Shown here: one piece after another, positions 45,472 to 54,181 of the stretch | Layout: the number at the start of each line of letters is the position of its first letter | How positions within the stretch are numbered: position 1 is the first letter of the stretch | From: Paenibacillus sp. FSL H7-0331 | GTDB taxonomy: Bacteria; Bacillota; Bacilli; Paenibacillales; NBRC-103111 | Reading direction: 5' to 3' | NCBI RefSeq assembly: GCF_001956045.1 | Contig: NZ_MRTH01000006.1 | Location: forward strand, 186,001 to 250,000 | DNA: 64,000 nt | Translations under genes and position numbers: made by a program | Notes under the pieces: generated by a model | Seen by the model: only the letters and a program-made list of their open reading frames with translations | Told to the model about the DNA's origin: nothing | Database searches by the model: none

Positions 45472-46572
45472 TTACAGCGACATTTTCAGTATAATACTCA
45501 GCTTGCCAGCTTCAAGCTTCAGACCCGTAACCGATAAAAAGGGTGCCAGATTTTGAGGGTAGATCCCCAAATCAAATTCCTGCTCCATGGCCTCGACGGT
45601 TGATCGCGGCAGATCAAATCCGTTGAATTGAAGCTGTGTCATATTGAAACGGATAAAAGCCTTGCCCTTACCTTCTTCTTTGGTGGACAATTCGTATTTT
45701 CCTTTAATCGAGACGGCAATGCCATCCTGTGTACCTGCCGTAACCAGCTCAGTATCCGTAAATCGGAAGGTCATGTTCTGAAACATCGGGTTTTTGGTTC
45801 TTAAAAACTGATTTAATTCATCGTCCGTAATTTGAAACGTATATTGAAAGCCATTAATAATTAAATGCTTTGTAATGCCGTTACCATCCTCGGAAATAAT
45901 TTCGGGCAGCTGCTTAAGGGCTGCGGCTAAAGCCTGAAAATACATTTTGAAAAGCGGAATTCCTTTTTCCTTCCATGACAAAGTGAGCTGCGCCATCTGC
46001 TGGAGAATCAAGGCGGCATCCTTTTGTTTGGACAAATCCTCATCAAGCTGTTGTTGTAGTTTTACCATTTGCGCTCTTTGAGTGATGTAGCGTTCCTTGG
46101 TTTGCTGTAGTGTCGTTTGAGAGCTGACTAATGCTTTCTGAAGCTCGCTGAGCTGCCGCTTATTGTCGCTGTACATTCTGAGGGCTTCGTGGTCGTTCCG
46201 GACGATCATTTGCAAATAATCAAACGTAGTAATCGCATCTTTAAAAGACGAAATGGAAAAAAGCAGCATCCAAAGTGAATCGCGATCCCCCATATAATAA
46301 GCGCGCAGCACCTTGGCGGCATGACGTTTTGTCTCCTCAGAGCGGGCCGTTTGCTGCTGAAGCTCAAGCTCGCTGGTTGTTCTTTGTTTCATAATATGGG
46401 CTTCCTCAAGCTGTATTCTTGCCAGCTCTTGATCAATCTCGTATACGGTAAGTCCCTTTTGCAGTAAAAGCTTGACCTCTTCATCGTTAGCCGCGAGCAC
46501 GCGGAGGCAGGGGGTAATGCCAATCCAAATGCATAACAACAGGATGCTGGCCGCCCGATACCAAGGCCTCAT
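45472..46572 (-). CDS. Secreted coiled-coil protein, function unknown
   Basis: A 366-residue protein with a signal peptide (hydrophobic about 8-22, 'RVLA' cleavage region) and a long coiled coil (about 30-205) rich in Glu, Gln and Leu. This part resembles the coiled-coil segments of CwlO/PcsB-type cell-wall hydrolase regulators. The C-terminal 160 residues are beta-rich and lipid-binding-like in pattern, with no catalytic residues seen. A cell-envelope role is inferred only from export and coiled coil. Its ribosome site lies in cassette copy 3. Confidence 0.72.
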   Translation of the reverse strand: MRPWYRAASILLLCIWIGITPCLRVLAANDEEVKLLLQKGLTVYEIDQELARIQLEEAHIMKQRTTSELELQQQTARSEETKRHAAKVLRAYYMGDRDSLWMLLFSISSFKDAITTFDYLQMIVRNDHEALRMYSDNKRQLSELQKALVSSQTTLQQTKERYITQRAQMVKLQQQLDEDLSKQKDAALILQQMAQLTLSWKEKGIPLFKMYFQALAAALKQLPEIISEDGNGITKHLIINGFQYTFQITDDELNQFLRTKNPMFQNMTFRFTDTELVTAGTQDGIAVSIKGKYELSTKEEGKGKAFIRFNMTQLQFNGFDLPRSTVEAMEQEFDLGIYPQNLAPFLSVTGLKLEAGKLSIILKMSL

Positions 46573-46580
46573 GGATGGTC

Positions 46581-46625
46581 TCCTCCTTAAAGTTTAGCCG
46601 GAGGCAAAACTGGCTACGAAAGCAT
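46581..46625 (-). repeat. RBS-hairpin cassette, copy 3 (before the coiled-coil gene)
   Basis: On the minus strand: head ATGCTTTCGTAGCCAG, arms AGTTTTGCC and GGCTAAACT around TCC, tail TTAAGGAGGA serving as the ribosome site about 9 bp before the ATG at 46572. Confidence 0.75.
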
Positions 46626-46689
46626 ACGCTTAGTTGTGCCTCCAAATAGCACTACTTTTAGATTATCATAACTCTATGGGAAAAATGAT

Positions 46690-46717
46690 AAAAAAATACT
46701 TCTTCCGAAGAAGAAGT
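46690..46717 (-). terminator. Terminator of the minus-strand lipoprotein gene
   Basis: ACTTCTTC and GAAGAAGT pair across four bases; seven T follow on the minus strand. It lies 21-48 bp after the lipoprotein stop. Confidence 0.9.
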
Positions 46718-46737
46718 AAGAGGCAGACGAGATTTAA

Positions 46738-47724
46738 TTATGGTTTCTTGACTGCTGGCGCTGGCTTGACGAGCTTGAGCAGGTCCTCTAGTGATTTTTG
46801 TTTGGCAGGGATTTCTTTTGTAAAGGCGGGTGCTTTATTTAATTCAGATAACGATTGTGTCCATATCAGATGATTTTCATTGGTGCTGCCATTAGCTGTG
46901 AAGGCGACATTCCATTTTTGCTCATGAATAAAGCCCTGGTTATCGATTAGAAATTCCAATGAGGAAGGGGCACGGAATTGCACTTCCTTGAGCATCGATT
47001 GCCATCCATCGATATTTGCTGCTGAAGCGAGACCATTGCTTTTCAGCAGCTCTGTGAATCCGGGAACCGCCTTCTTCCAAATATCATTAAAAGCTTGCTC
47101 GTTCTTACTATTGATGTCGAGTGTAATTCGTTTGGTGACGGTACCGTCTGCCAAAGTGACAGGATCCTTGTAGGTTTGGAGCCACTCTGGATTAATCCCA
47201 TTAAGCAGCTGATTATGAATAGTAGAAGCCAAATGACTGCTGTTCTTTAACGCCTCACTGCTCCCGGCAGCTGGATTTGATGACTTTTCTGTAATTGGAA
47301 ACACGAGGTACTCGTCATCCTTGTTGATGGCAGGAATTCGGAAATAAAGTTTGTTGTCCTTGATCAGCACGGGAATATCGATAAGAGAACCACCGGTCGG
47401 AGTGACTTTGAAGGTCGCTTCCAGCTGTGCAGGCTCCAAGGCGGTTAACCCATTATAGTCGATTTTGCTATCTTTTAAGAAAGCGAACAGGGCAGCGGTA
47501 AAAGGACTGGCTGCGCCTCCAAGCAGTGAAGGGTCAGCTTTGAGTTCAATAGAGCCTTTGAATTGGTAGCTTGTTACTTGTTCCTGCTTGGCGACAGCCT
47601 GCAGCAGATCGGTTTTGAGCTGATTATAGTCGGTACATCCGGTTATTAGTAAAAGAACGCTGAGCGATAATAGAAATGAGGCATAAACAGACAATTTGCG
47701 TGTTCTTGATGCTGATAGTGACAA
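46738..47724 (-). CDS. Lipoprotein of unknown function
   Basis: A 328-residue exported lipoprotein: hydrophobic signal and lipobox 'LLITGC' near residue 29. The mature part is beta-rich ('SYQFKGSIELKADPS', 'LEATFKVTPTGG', 'KLYFRIPAINKDDEYLVFPI') in the manner of LolA/LppX-like lipoprotein carriers, though this is only a pattern likeness. I choose the TTG start at 47724, 9 bp after GAAGGAG, because the upstream in-frame ATG at 47805 lies before the promoter's -10. Confidence 0.72.
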   Translation of the reverse strand: MSLSASRTRKLSVYASFLLSLSVLLLITGCTDYNQLKTDLLQAVAKQEQVTSYQFKGSIELKADPSLLGGAASPFTAALFAFLKDSKIDYNGLTALEPAQLEATFKVTPTGGSLIDIPVLIKDNKLYFRIPAINKDDEYLVFPITEKSSNPAAGSSEALKNSSHLASTIHNQLLNGINPEWLQTYKDPVTLADGTVTKRITLDINSKNEQAFNDIWKKAVPGFTELLKSNGLASAANIDGWQSMLKEVQFRAPSSLEFLIDNQGFIHEQKWNVAFTANGSTNENHLIWTQSLSELNKAPAFTKEIPAKQKSLEDLLKLVKPAPAVKKP

Positions 47725-47767
47725 AACAATAGACTCCTTCCGATACAACGAATTTGTTATCCTATTT

Positions 47768-47796
47768 ATTATAACGACTACAGGTGTCTTTGTCAC
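47768..47796 (-). promoter_or_regulatory. Sigma-A promoter of the lipoprotein gene
   Basis: On the minus strand GTGACA (47796-47791), 17-bp spacer and perfect TATAAT (47773-47768). It lies 44 bp upstream of the chosen TTG start and rules out the longer reading. Confidence 0.75.
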
Positions 47797-47904
47797 CAAA
47801 CACAAGAGTTGTTATAAACTTAAGAAGTAAATAAATCTTGACTTTTTACGGTTGAAATAGTAGCTTTTGTTGGAATATGTCGACCCTAAGGAGTGATGAG
47901 GAGC

Positions 47905-49047
47905 ATGCCAAACATTCATAAGCTGCAAGAAATCATTCGTGAATCCATCCAACAAAGCCCTCAGCAGGCGATTTCATTTCGGGATTACATGGAGCTGTGC
48001 TTGTACCACCCGGAGCTTGGATATTATACAAGCGATAGAGATAAAGTCGGTAAAACCGGAGATTTTTACACAAGTACCTCCATAGGCGGACTTCTGGGTG
48101 AAGTGCTTGCACAATATATGGCAGGACAGACAAGCCAAGAAGCGTGGGGAACTGCAGCGCAGTCGCTCACATTGGTAGAATGGGGCGGTGGCAACGGAGG
48201 GCTTGCCCAACAGCTATTGGACGAGCTGAAACGCAGTTACGGGGATGTCTATGCCCGTATCTCTTATATATCCGTGGAGATCAGTCCGCATCATCGCAGA
48301 TTGCAGGCGGAGAAGCTGGCTGAGCACTTGTCCGATGGTAGGGTGAGCTGGATGACTGAAGCGGAATGGGAAGCCTGCGGGCCGTGGCAGCGGGCGATCG
48401 TTTTTTCCAATGAGTTTCATGATGCCTTACCTGTCCACCAAATTCAGATCAAGCAGGGGCAGGCTCAAGAAATAGGGGTGGCTTGGGACGAATCGGAGGA
48501 GCAGTTTAAAGAGGTGTTGCTTCCAGTACAGCCCGAGAGTACGCTGGACACATACATCAGAGGCTTGGAAGCGGAAGTGAGACTGCTGGACAATCAGCGT
48601 TTTGAAGTCAATCTGGAAGCTCCTGCTTGGATTTCCCGTGTCGGTCAGAACCTGGATAGCGGGCAAATCGTGGCGATTGATTATGGCGACTGCGCCGCGG
48701 AAATTTATGGTGAGCATCGGATCAACGGAACTTTGATGTGCTACAGTAACCATGTCGCAGCGGATGACCCTTATACAGCACCTGGAGAGCAGGATATGAC
48801 CGCTCATGTTAATTTTACGGCGCTCATTCGAGCGGGGCTTGAAGTTGGAATGCATGCCGAGAAGTTGATGACGCAAAAACAGTTTTTAGTTGAAAATGGA
48901 CTTCTGGATAAGCTGCAGGACTCCTATTCCACAGATCCATTCAGCCCGGTGGCTCGTCGGAACCGAGCGGTTCGTCAACTGCTGCTGAGCGATCAAATGA
49001 GCGAGCTGTTCAAGGTATTGATATTGAAAAAAGGTGAGCTGCTGTAA
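47905..49047 (+). CDS. MidA/NDUFAF7-type SAM-dependent methyltransferase
   Basis: A 380-residue protein of the COG1565 family. Visible blocks are 'FRDYMELCLYHPELGYY', 'KTGDFYTSTSIGGLLGE', the SAM-binding 'LVEWGGGNGGLAQQLL' and 'IVFSNEFHDALPVHQ', followed by 'DIDYGD'-like 'AIDYGDCAAEIYGEHRINGT'. The eukaryotic relative methylates an arginine of respiratory complex I; the bacterial target is unknown. Possible starts are GTG 47893, ATG 47896 and ATG 47905; AAGGAG at 47888 best allows the last. Its stop lies in a terminator hairpin. Confidence 0.9.
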   Translation: MPNIHKLQEIIRESIQQSPQQAISFRDYMELCLYHPELGYYTSDRDKVGKTGDFYTSTSIGGLLGEVLAQYMAGQTSQEAWGTAAQSLTLVEWGGGNGGLAQQLLDELKRSYGDVYARISYISVEISPHHRRLQAEKLAEHLSDGRVSWMTEAEWEACGPWQRAIVFSNEFHDALPVHQIQIKQGQAQEIGVAWDESEEQFKEVLLPVQPESTLDTYIRGLEAEVRLLDNQRFEVNLEAPAWISRVGQNLDSGQIVAIDYGDCAAEIYGEHRINGTLMCYSNHVAADDPYTAPGEQDMTAHVNFTALIRAGLEVGMHAEKLMTQKQFLVENGLLDKLQDSYSTDPFSPVARRNRAVRQLLLSDQMSELFKVLILKKGELL

Positions 49048-49066
49048 AAGCGGCTCACCTTTTTTC
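49031..49066 (+). terminator. Terminator overlapping the end of the methyltransferase gene
   Basis: GGTGAGC and GCTCACC pair across the stop codon region and are followed by six T. Confidence 0.9.
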
Positions 49067-49082
49067 ATGCTGTGCATGCGGA

Positions 49083-49313
49083 TTAGATGGACATTCTGAA
49101 GAAAGACCAATACGTAAATCCGGTAAATGAAATAATCATGTACCCCCAGAACAGCAGTATGTAGGTACGTTCGGATAAGCCCAAATATCCCAAAAGCATA
49201 AAGATAACCGTTTGAGCAAAAAAGATCATAGCCATTGGAATCATACCACCGGCTAATGCCATCAATCCGATAATGAGTGTCCAAAAGCCAAGAACGCGAA
49301 ACATGCGATCCAT
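49083..49313 (-). CDS. DUF2626 family small membrane protein (YqgY-like)
   Basis: A 76-residue protein with two membrane helices ('VLGFWTLIIGLMALAGGM', 'MAMIFFAQTVIFMLLGYLGL') and the end 'FTYWSFFRM', matching DUF2626 found in sporulating Bacillales. Function unknown. ATG at 49313 follows AAGGGGGTG. A degenerate hairpin cassette lies upstream. Confidence 0.87.
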   Translation of the reverse strand: MDRMFRVLGFWTLIIGLMALAGGMIPMAMIFFAQTVIFMLLGYLGLSERTYILLFWGYMIISFTGFTYWSFFRMSI

Positions 49314-49334
49314 TGTTGCACCCCCTTATTGTTC

Positions 49335-49374
49335 TCGTTATTCACTTTTCGAAGAAAACTGACCTCGTAAGTAT
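49335..49374 (-). repeat. RBS-hairpin cassette, copy 4 (degenerate, before DUF2626 gene)
   Basis: On the minus strand: head TACTTACGAGGTCAG, arm GTTTTC, loop TTC, GAAAAG, then TGAATAACGAG. The stem's outer pairs and the GGAGG tail are lost; the gene uses a separate AAGGGGG site nearer the ATG. Confidence 0.6.
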
Positions 49375-49747
49375 TCCCCAAACGATGGAGATTATCGCAG
49401 TGACAGCATTCGTCAAACTGCGGCTCTTTACTATTACACATTATACCTTTTGAGTCCATTGGTGTAAACGCCCAATCCGTGACGAAATTTAAACATTTAT
49501 TGAAGTATCGTGAGATTGGGAACGGGTTACGCGTAATCCTATTTTCAGCATTTAAAAAGGTCGATTGTTGATCTGCTGTTAACAGGTATGCGCGTGGACA
49601 AAATTGGCAATACAAAATAGTAGAAAACGATTCTATGAATTCTATTATGGGCATAGAGATTAAATAATGCAGCATTCCAAGTATCATATTCGATAGATGG
49701 ATGTTTAAGAATGCTTGATTAACGAGAGCTGGGAGGACTGCTATTAT
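49375..49747. other. Intergenic region without a supported gene
   Basis: AT-rich DNA between the divergent DUF2626 and RsfA-like genes. A minus-strand open frame (49262-49687) has no ribosome site, overlaps the start of the DUF2626 gene and looks non-coding. No confident promoter, riboswitch or RNA gene was recognised. Confidence 0.6.
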
Positions 49748-50398
49748 ATGACGGCAATTAGACAGGATGCATGGAGCGAAGAGGATGATTTGATTTTGGC
49801 GGAGGTTACTCTACGGCACATACGGGAGGGGAGCACACAGCTGTCCGCTTTTGAGGAAGTAGGCGAAAAAATAGGCAGAACACCCGCGGCCTGCGGCTTT
49901 CGCTGGAATAGCTATGTCAGAAAAAATTACGAGCAGGCTATACAAATCTCCAAGACACAGCGTCAAAAGCGAAATCAGTTCAAAAAACATACGGCTTACG
50001 CTTCCGTATCCAGCAGCAATACGGCGCTATTGGATCATGGAGAAGCCAGAAGGTCCAATGAACCTTTTACCGAAGAATCGATTTCGATGGATGCGGTAAT
50101 ACGGTTTCTTCGCCAGTGGAAGGGGAGCTACCATGAAATGTCGCGCCATATCCGGCATTTGGAGAAGGAACTTTATGAAAAACAGGATGAGCTGGATCGA
50201 CTGCGTAGAGATAATGATGTTTTGAACAAGCAGGTTAATGAGGTAGAAACCGACTATCGTGTAGTCAACGATGATTATAAGGCATTAATTCAAATTATGG
50301 ATCGAGCTCGCAAGCTGGCCTTCCTTGTAGAGGAAGAGGATGAGCACAAGGCACGATTTAAAATGGATGCTAACGGCAATTTAGAAAGAATAGATTGA
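49748..50398 (+). CDS. RsfA family transcriptional regulator
   Basis: A 216-residue protein. An N-terminal Myb/SANT-like DNA-binding domain (about 1-55: 'RQDAWSEEDDLILAEVTLRHIREG', 'GRTPAACGFRWNSYVRK') is followed by a basic linker and a C-terminal coiled coil (about 125-190). RsfA of B. subtilis modulates sigma-F-dependent prespore transcription; YlbO is the paralogue found before panE, as here. ATG at 49748 with GGGAGG 11 nt before; TTG at 49715 lies ahead of the site. Confidence 0.9.
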   Translation: MTAIRQDAWSEEDDLILAEVTLRHIREGSTQLSAFEEVGEKIGRTPAACGFRWNSYVRKNYEQAIQISKTQRQKRNQFKKHTAYASVSSSNTALLDHGEARRSNEPFTEESISMDAVIRFLRQWKGSYHEMSRHIRHLEKELYEKQDELDRLRRDNDVLNKQVNEVETDYRVVNDDYKALIQIMDRARKLAFLVEEEDEHKARFKMDANGNLERID

Positions 50399-50402
50399 GA
50401 GT

Positions 50403-50438
50403 GGCCCTGCAGGCGTTATGCTTGCGGGGCTTATTTGT
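50403..50438 (+). terminator. Possible terminator between the RsfA-like gene and panE
   Basis: GCCC-TGC-AGGC and GCTTGCGGGGC form an imperfect GC-rich hairpin followed by TTATTT. Weak T run. Confidence 0.5.
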
Positions 50439-50510
50439 GTCTGGTAGTCTGTTATGATAAGCAAGAAGAGCGAGACTTGCCAACAAGATACGGCAAATGG
50501 GGGAATCAAG

Positions 50511-51512
50511 GTGAAGGTGAGAATTATTGGAGCCGGAGCGATGGGAATGCTAATGGCAGGGCGTCTGTTTCAGGCTGGAGTGTGTGTGGAGCTTGTTACG
50601 CGAACAATCGGACAAGCGAATCAAATTCGTGCAGAGGGACTGAAGCTTTCGGATATCGGGTTGCAATCAGAAGGAACGGGAGCTATCCTGAAAGTGCCAG
50701 CTCTTGCTATGGAAGAGCTGGGACAGCGGAAATCCGTAAAGCCTTCTAATAACATGAATCCAGAAGCTGGTACGGATGATCCTGATGTGATTATGCTGAT
50801 GGTCAAACAAACCTCGATCACGGACGATTTGGCATTTGAACTGAGCAAGCAGCTCATACCTTCGTCCCGTCTTGTATGCTTTCAAAATGGGATTGGACAT
50901 ATCGATAGGTTGAGCCGCTACAATTCATTGGCGCAAATATGGATTGCTATAACGACAGACGGCGCATTCAAACAGACAGACCATCATGTAAGACATACAG
51001 GGAAAGGAACGACCTGGCTTGGACCTGCGTTGTCTAACGCTTCAACTATGGAGATGGAATCCGTACAGAATCTGCAAAATCTGCTGAATCATGCAGGATT
51101 TAGCTCGATGATGTCGAACAACATCAATAGCAAGGTTTGGAATAAGCTGCTAATCAATGCTGTTATAAATCCGGTAACCGCTATTTTACATGTTCGTAAC
51201 GGCGCTTTACCCCGAACTCCGGCGGTACTGCCCTTGATGCGTTCCTTGCTGGATGAAGCATCGTTATTGGCGGACAGGCTGGGTGTAGAGCTTGCTGCCG
51301 ATTTATGGGAGCAGATCCTGCTCGTCTGCGAGCGAACTGCTGATAACCATTCTTCTATGCTGCAGGATGTGATGGCAGGTAGAACAACGGAAATCGAAGC
51401 CATTACTGGTGGATTAATACAGGCTGCGAGCGGTCTTGATCTGCAGCTTCCTACCCATTCCGTTATATATGCGATGGTGCGTTCGATTGAGCAACAGATG
51501 GAAATAATATAA
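50511..51512 (+). CDS. panE: 2-dehydropantoate 2-reductase (ketopantoate reductase)
   Basis: A 333-residue NADPH enzyme that makes pantoate for coenzyme A. The dinucleotide motif 'IIGAGAMGMLMAGRL' opens the protein, 'CFQNGIGHIDRL' follows, and the catalytic lysine region 'NSKVWNKLLINAVINPVTAI' is intact. I choose GTG at 50511, 6 nt after GGGGGA; an in-frame upstream start at 50454 adds residues before the Rossmann strand. Same place as ylbQ in B. subtilis. Confidence 0.93.
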   Translation: MKVRIIGAGAMGMLMAGRLFQAGVCVELVTRTIGQANQIRAEGLKLSDIGLQSEGTGAILKVPALAMEELGQRKSVKPSNNMNPEAGTDDPDVIMLMVKQTSITDDLAFELSKQLIPSSRLVCFQNGIGHIDRLSRYNSLAQIWIAITTDGAFKQTDHHVRHTGKGTTWLGPALSNASTMEMESVQNLQNLLNHAGFSSMMSNNINSKVWNKLLINAVINPVTAILHVRNGALPRTPAVLPLMRSLLDEASLLADRLGVELAADLWEQILLVCERTADNHSSMLQDVMAGRTTEIEAITGGLIQAASGLDLQLPTHSVIYAMVRSIEQQMEII

Positions 51513-51532
51513 AATAAAGCAGGTGGTCTGCC

Positions 51533-51928
51533 ATGAGTGCGTTGATAGAATGGCTGCAATTGGTATACAAATATTTGGCGTTAATACCACTTGTTCCATT
51601 TTTTCTGGTCTGGGGGATCGTCTTCTGGATATCCCGGGATAAACGAAAAGCGACACACCGTGCGATTGATGTTACGACCTTATTTTTAATTGGTTCGGTT
51701 TCTATCGTTTCGAGATATTTGTTTAACTCGGATATAGGGTTTTGGGGATCTATTCTTGTTTTTCTCATTGTATGCGGACTTGTAGGTAACCTGCAGGAAA
51801 GAAAAAAAGGAAAAGTGAACCCACTGAAAATTACGAAGACGCTGCTGCGATTCGGGTTTATTTTTTTGTCAGCGAGCTATGTTCTGCTTTTGTGTATCGG
51901 TATAGGTAAATACATATTGTTCAGCTAG
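51533..51928 (+). CDS. DUF3397 family membrane protein
   Basis: A 131-residue protein with four membrane helices (about 13-33, 45-62, 68-86, 105-127). The family is small, restricted to Bacillales and often sits near panE and bshC. Function unknown. ATG after GCAGGTGG, 20 bp from panE. Confidence 0.85.
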   Translation: MSALIEWLQLVYKYLALIPLVPFFLVWGIVFWISRDKRKATHRAIDVTTLFLIGSVSIVSRYLFNSDIGFWGSILVFLIVCGLVGNLQERKKGKVNPLKITKTLLRFGFIFLSASYVLLLCIGIGKYILFS

Positions 51929-51943
51929 AGGGGGACTCCAGTC

Positions 51944-52231
51944 GTGGAAGTACATAATCTTATGGAAGATATTGTGAAGGGTTGCTTGAAAGATTTGATG
52001 CAGCATCAGGCCAGTGCGTCAGTGCTTGAAGAAAAACAGCAAGGCGATGTGATGGCAATTGCATTAAATCGACTGCCTGCCAAGTATGTGTCCACACAGC
52101 AAGGTGAGGTTTTTGCCAAAACCCAGTTGAGAGCGCAGATGGAAACGGATGTTTATCGTGAGCTATCCTACGCCATTGAAAAAGTTCTTCAAACGGAACG
52201 TCCTTCGGATTTAAGCCAAAAAAGAGAATAA
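51944..52231 (+). CDS. ComFB-like (late competence development) protein
   Basis: A 95-residue helical protein with 'NLMEDIVKGCLKDLM' and 'VMAIALNRLPAKYVSTQQGEVFAKT', the ComFB signature. The pair of cysteines found before that signature in zinc-binding members is replaced by 'EEKQQGD'. Some cyanobacterial ComFB proteins bind c-di-GMP, which could tie it to signalling proteins such as the GGDEF-EAL gene at 4672, but this is inference. GTG start at 51944 after GAGGGGG. A terminator follows. Confidence 0.75.
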   Translation: MEVHNLMEDIVKGCLKDLMQHQASASVLEEKQQGDVMAIALNRLPAKYVSTQQGEVFAKTQLRAQMETDVYRELSYAIEKVLQTERPSDLSQKRE

Positions 52232-52247
52232 TTTTGAACTATTTACG

Positions 52248-52275
52248 GGAGCCTAGGGATAGGCTTCTTTTTTTT
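52248..52275 (+). terminator. Intrinsic terminator after the ComFB-like gene
   Basis: GGAGCCTA and TAGGCTTC pair (one G-U) around GGGA, then seven T. The following 171 bp to oppA are AT-rich with several TATAAT-like hexamers but no clear -35. Confidence 0.9.
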
Positions 52276-52446
52276 GTTCAACGAATGTTAGGGTTGATGG
52301 ATATAATTACAATTAGATTTAATTAACCCATGGTTGTATAATTTTGTTTTGATAACGATTGCGAATGGAGATATTATCAGAAGTCTCTTTGTGATCGAAA
52401 GAGATTTACCATTAAATTACATAAATATTTAAAAGGGGGACGTTTT

Positions 52447-54108
52447 ATGAAATGGAAGAAGGTAATGGTTATTGCAACCGCAGCAGTCATGTTTGGTTCG
52501 GTTGCGGCAGGATGTACGAATACTAACAATCAGGCTGGAGGGACAGGGACGGGGGGCAACGCCGCGGTGCCACAGGAGTTCAGAATTAATCTGACTGCCG
52601 AGCCACCGGCGTTGGATAGCTCGATTGCCACAACGAATCCTACCTTCACGATATTGAATGCGATTAATGAAGGGCTGTACCGATTGGATGCGGAAGGGAA
52701 ACCTCAGCCTGCTCTTGCCAAGGAGTTGCCGAAAATTTCCACGGATGGTCTCGTTTACACGATCAGTTTGCGCGATGGAGTGACCTGGGCGGACGGAACG
52801 CCGCTTAAAGCCAGTGACTTTGAATTTGCTTACAAACGGACTTTGGACCCTGCAACGAAAGCCAAGTATGCCACTATGCTGGCTTGGATTAAAGGCGGAG
52901 CCGAGTTGAACAAAGCGAAGCCTGAGGAGCTGGAAGCCAAGAAAGCAGCACTTGGAGTAAAGTCTATCGATGACAAAACACTTGAAATTACGTTGGCACG
53001 TCCGGTTGCCTTTTTTACAGATCAGCTTTCCATGCCGACCTTCTTCCCGCAAAAGCCTGATTTTGTAACAACACAAGGCGATAAGTATGGTGCGGATGCC
53101 GATAAAGTGATCGGTGCAGGCCCATTCAAGCTTGAGAAATGGGATCATGAGCAGCAGCTCGTCATGGTCAAGAATGACAAGTACTGGGATGCAGCGAATG
53201 TGAAGCTGAACAAAGTGACGGTTAATGTGGTCAAGGACCCCAACACATCGCTTAACATGTTTGATACAAATCAGGTTGACTTGACCGAGCTGAAGGGTGA
53301 TCAGTTCCAGATGTTTCAAGGCAAGCCTGAGCTGACGCTCAAAAAGGAATTCGTTTCGGCTTATGTCATGCTTCAAAACAAGAAGGTTCCCGCTTTTGCC
53401 AATGTGAAGGTACGTGAAGCCTTGGGTATGGGGATAGATCGTAAAGCGCTCAACGACGTTGTGCTTGGCGGTTCCTCTATTCCATCAACAGGACTTGTGC
53501 CGGGTACGGTACTGGATGGAAACAAGACAGAGTTTCGTAAAGTAGCAGGAGATACTGAGCCGAAGTTTGATGCAACCAAGGCAAAGGAACTGTTGGCTGA
53601 AGGCTTAGAGGAGCTGAATTTGACAGCTTTGCCTAAATTTAAGCTGACCTCCGACGATACGGAAACCTCAAAGAAAACAATTGAATTTATCCAGGCACAA
53701 TGGAAGCAAAATCTCGGCGTTGATGTTACCGGAGAATCTCTGCCATTCGCACTGCGCGTGAAAAACATGCAGGAATATAATTTTGATGCTCTGATCGGCC
53801 TATGGGGAGCTGACTATAACGATCCGATGACATTCCTCGATATGTGGCTGTCCGACAATAAATCATTTAACTATATGGAGTACAATAGCAAGGCTTATGA
53901 CGATTTGGTAAAGGGTGCCGATAAGGAGCTTGACTTGGCCAAACGTTCCAAGATGCTGGTTGATGCCGAGAAGCTGTTAATGACCGATTCACCGCTGGTT
54001 CCGCTTTACTTCCGTACAAGACCTTATGCAAAGCGTGTCAATGTAGAAGGTTTGATCCTTCCGGCAATGTCCAAGGAATGGGAATTGAAGTGGGTTTCCA
54101 TTAAATAA
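52447..54108 (+). CDS. oppA: Oligopeptide ABC transporter, substrate-binding lipoprotein
   Basis: A 553-residue family-5 extracellular solute-binding protein. Signal with lipobox 'VAAGC' (Cys23), then 'EPPALDSSIATTNPTF', 'RDGVTWADGTPLKASDFEFAYKR' and 'GAGPFKLEKWDHEQQLVMVKN'. It captures peptides outside the membrane for the permease encoded downstream. Mature protein is anchored by lipid. RBS AAAGGGGG. A hairpin after the stop probably lets the upstream part of the mRNA accumulate over the permease part. Confidence 0.95.
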   Translation: MKWKKVMVIATAAVMFGSVAAGCTNTNNQAGGTGTGGNAAVPQEFRINLTAEPPALDSSIATTNPTFTILNAINEGLYRLDAEGKPQPALAKELPKISTDGLVYTISLRDGVTWADGTPLKASDFEFAYKRTLDPATKAKYATMLAWIKGGAELNKAKPEELEAKKAALGVKSIDDKTLEITLARPVAFFTDQLSMPTFFPQKPDFVTTQGDKYGADADKVIGAGPFKLEKWDHEQQLVMVKNDKYWDAANVKLNKVTVNVVKDPNTSLNMFDTNQVDLTELKGDQFQMFQGKPELTLKKEFVSAYVMLQNKKVPAFANVKVREALGMGIDRKALNDVVLGGSSIPSTGLVPGTVLDGNKTEFRKVAGDTEPKFDATKAKELLAEGLEELNLTALPKFKLTSDDTETSKKTIEFIQAQWKQNLGVDVTGESLPFALRVKNMQEYNFDALIGLWGADYNDPMTFLDMWLSDNKSFNYMEYNSKAYDDLVKGADKELDLAKRSKMLVDAEKLLMTDSPLVPLYFRTRPYAKRVNVEGLILPAMSKEWELKWVSIK

Positions 54109-54133
54109 GATTAGACAGATTCACTAGCTCGAT

Positions 54134-54169
54134 AGGGGGCCATTCTAACAAATGTTGGAGCGGCCCTCT
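54134..54169 (+). terminator. Hairpin between oppA and oppB
   Basis: AGGGGGCC (54134-54141) and GGCCCTCT (54162-54169) frame an imperfect stem-loop with no T run. Likely an mRNA-stabilising or partial-termination structure. Confidence 0.6.
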
Positions 54170-54181
54170 GCTGGGTTCTAA

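Noticed and set aside
49262..49687. Minus-strand open frame of 141 codons in the DUF2626-RsfA gap
   Set aside because: No ribosome site, overlaps the DUF2626 gene start and the hairpin cassette, and the residue make-up looks random.
52429..53376. Long minus-strand frame (315 codons) across oppA
   Set aside because: Antisense shadow of oppA; no ribosome site and no recognisable domain.
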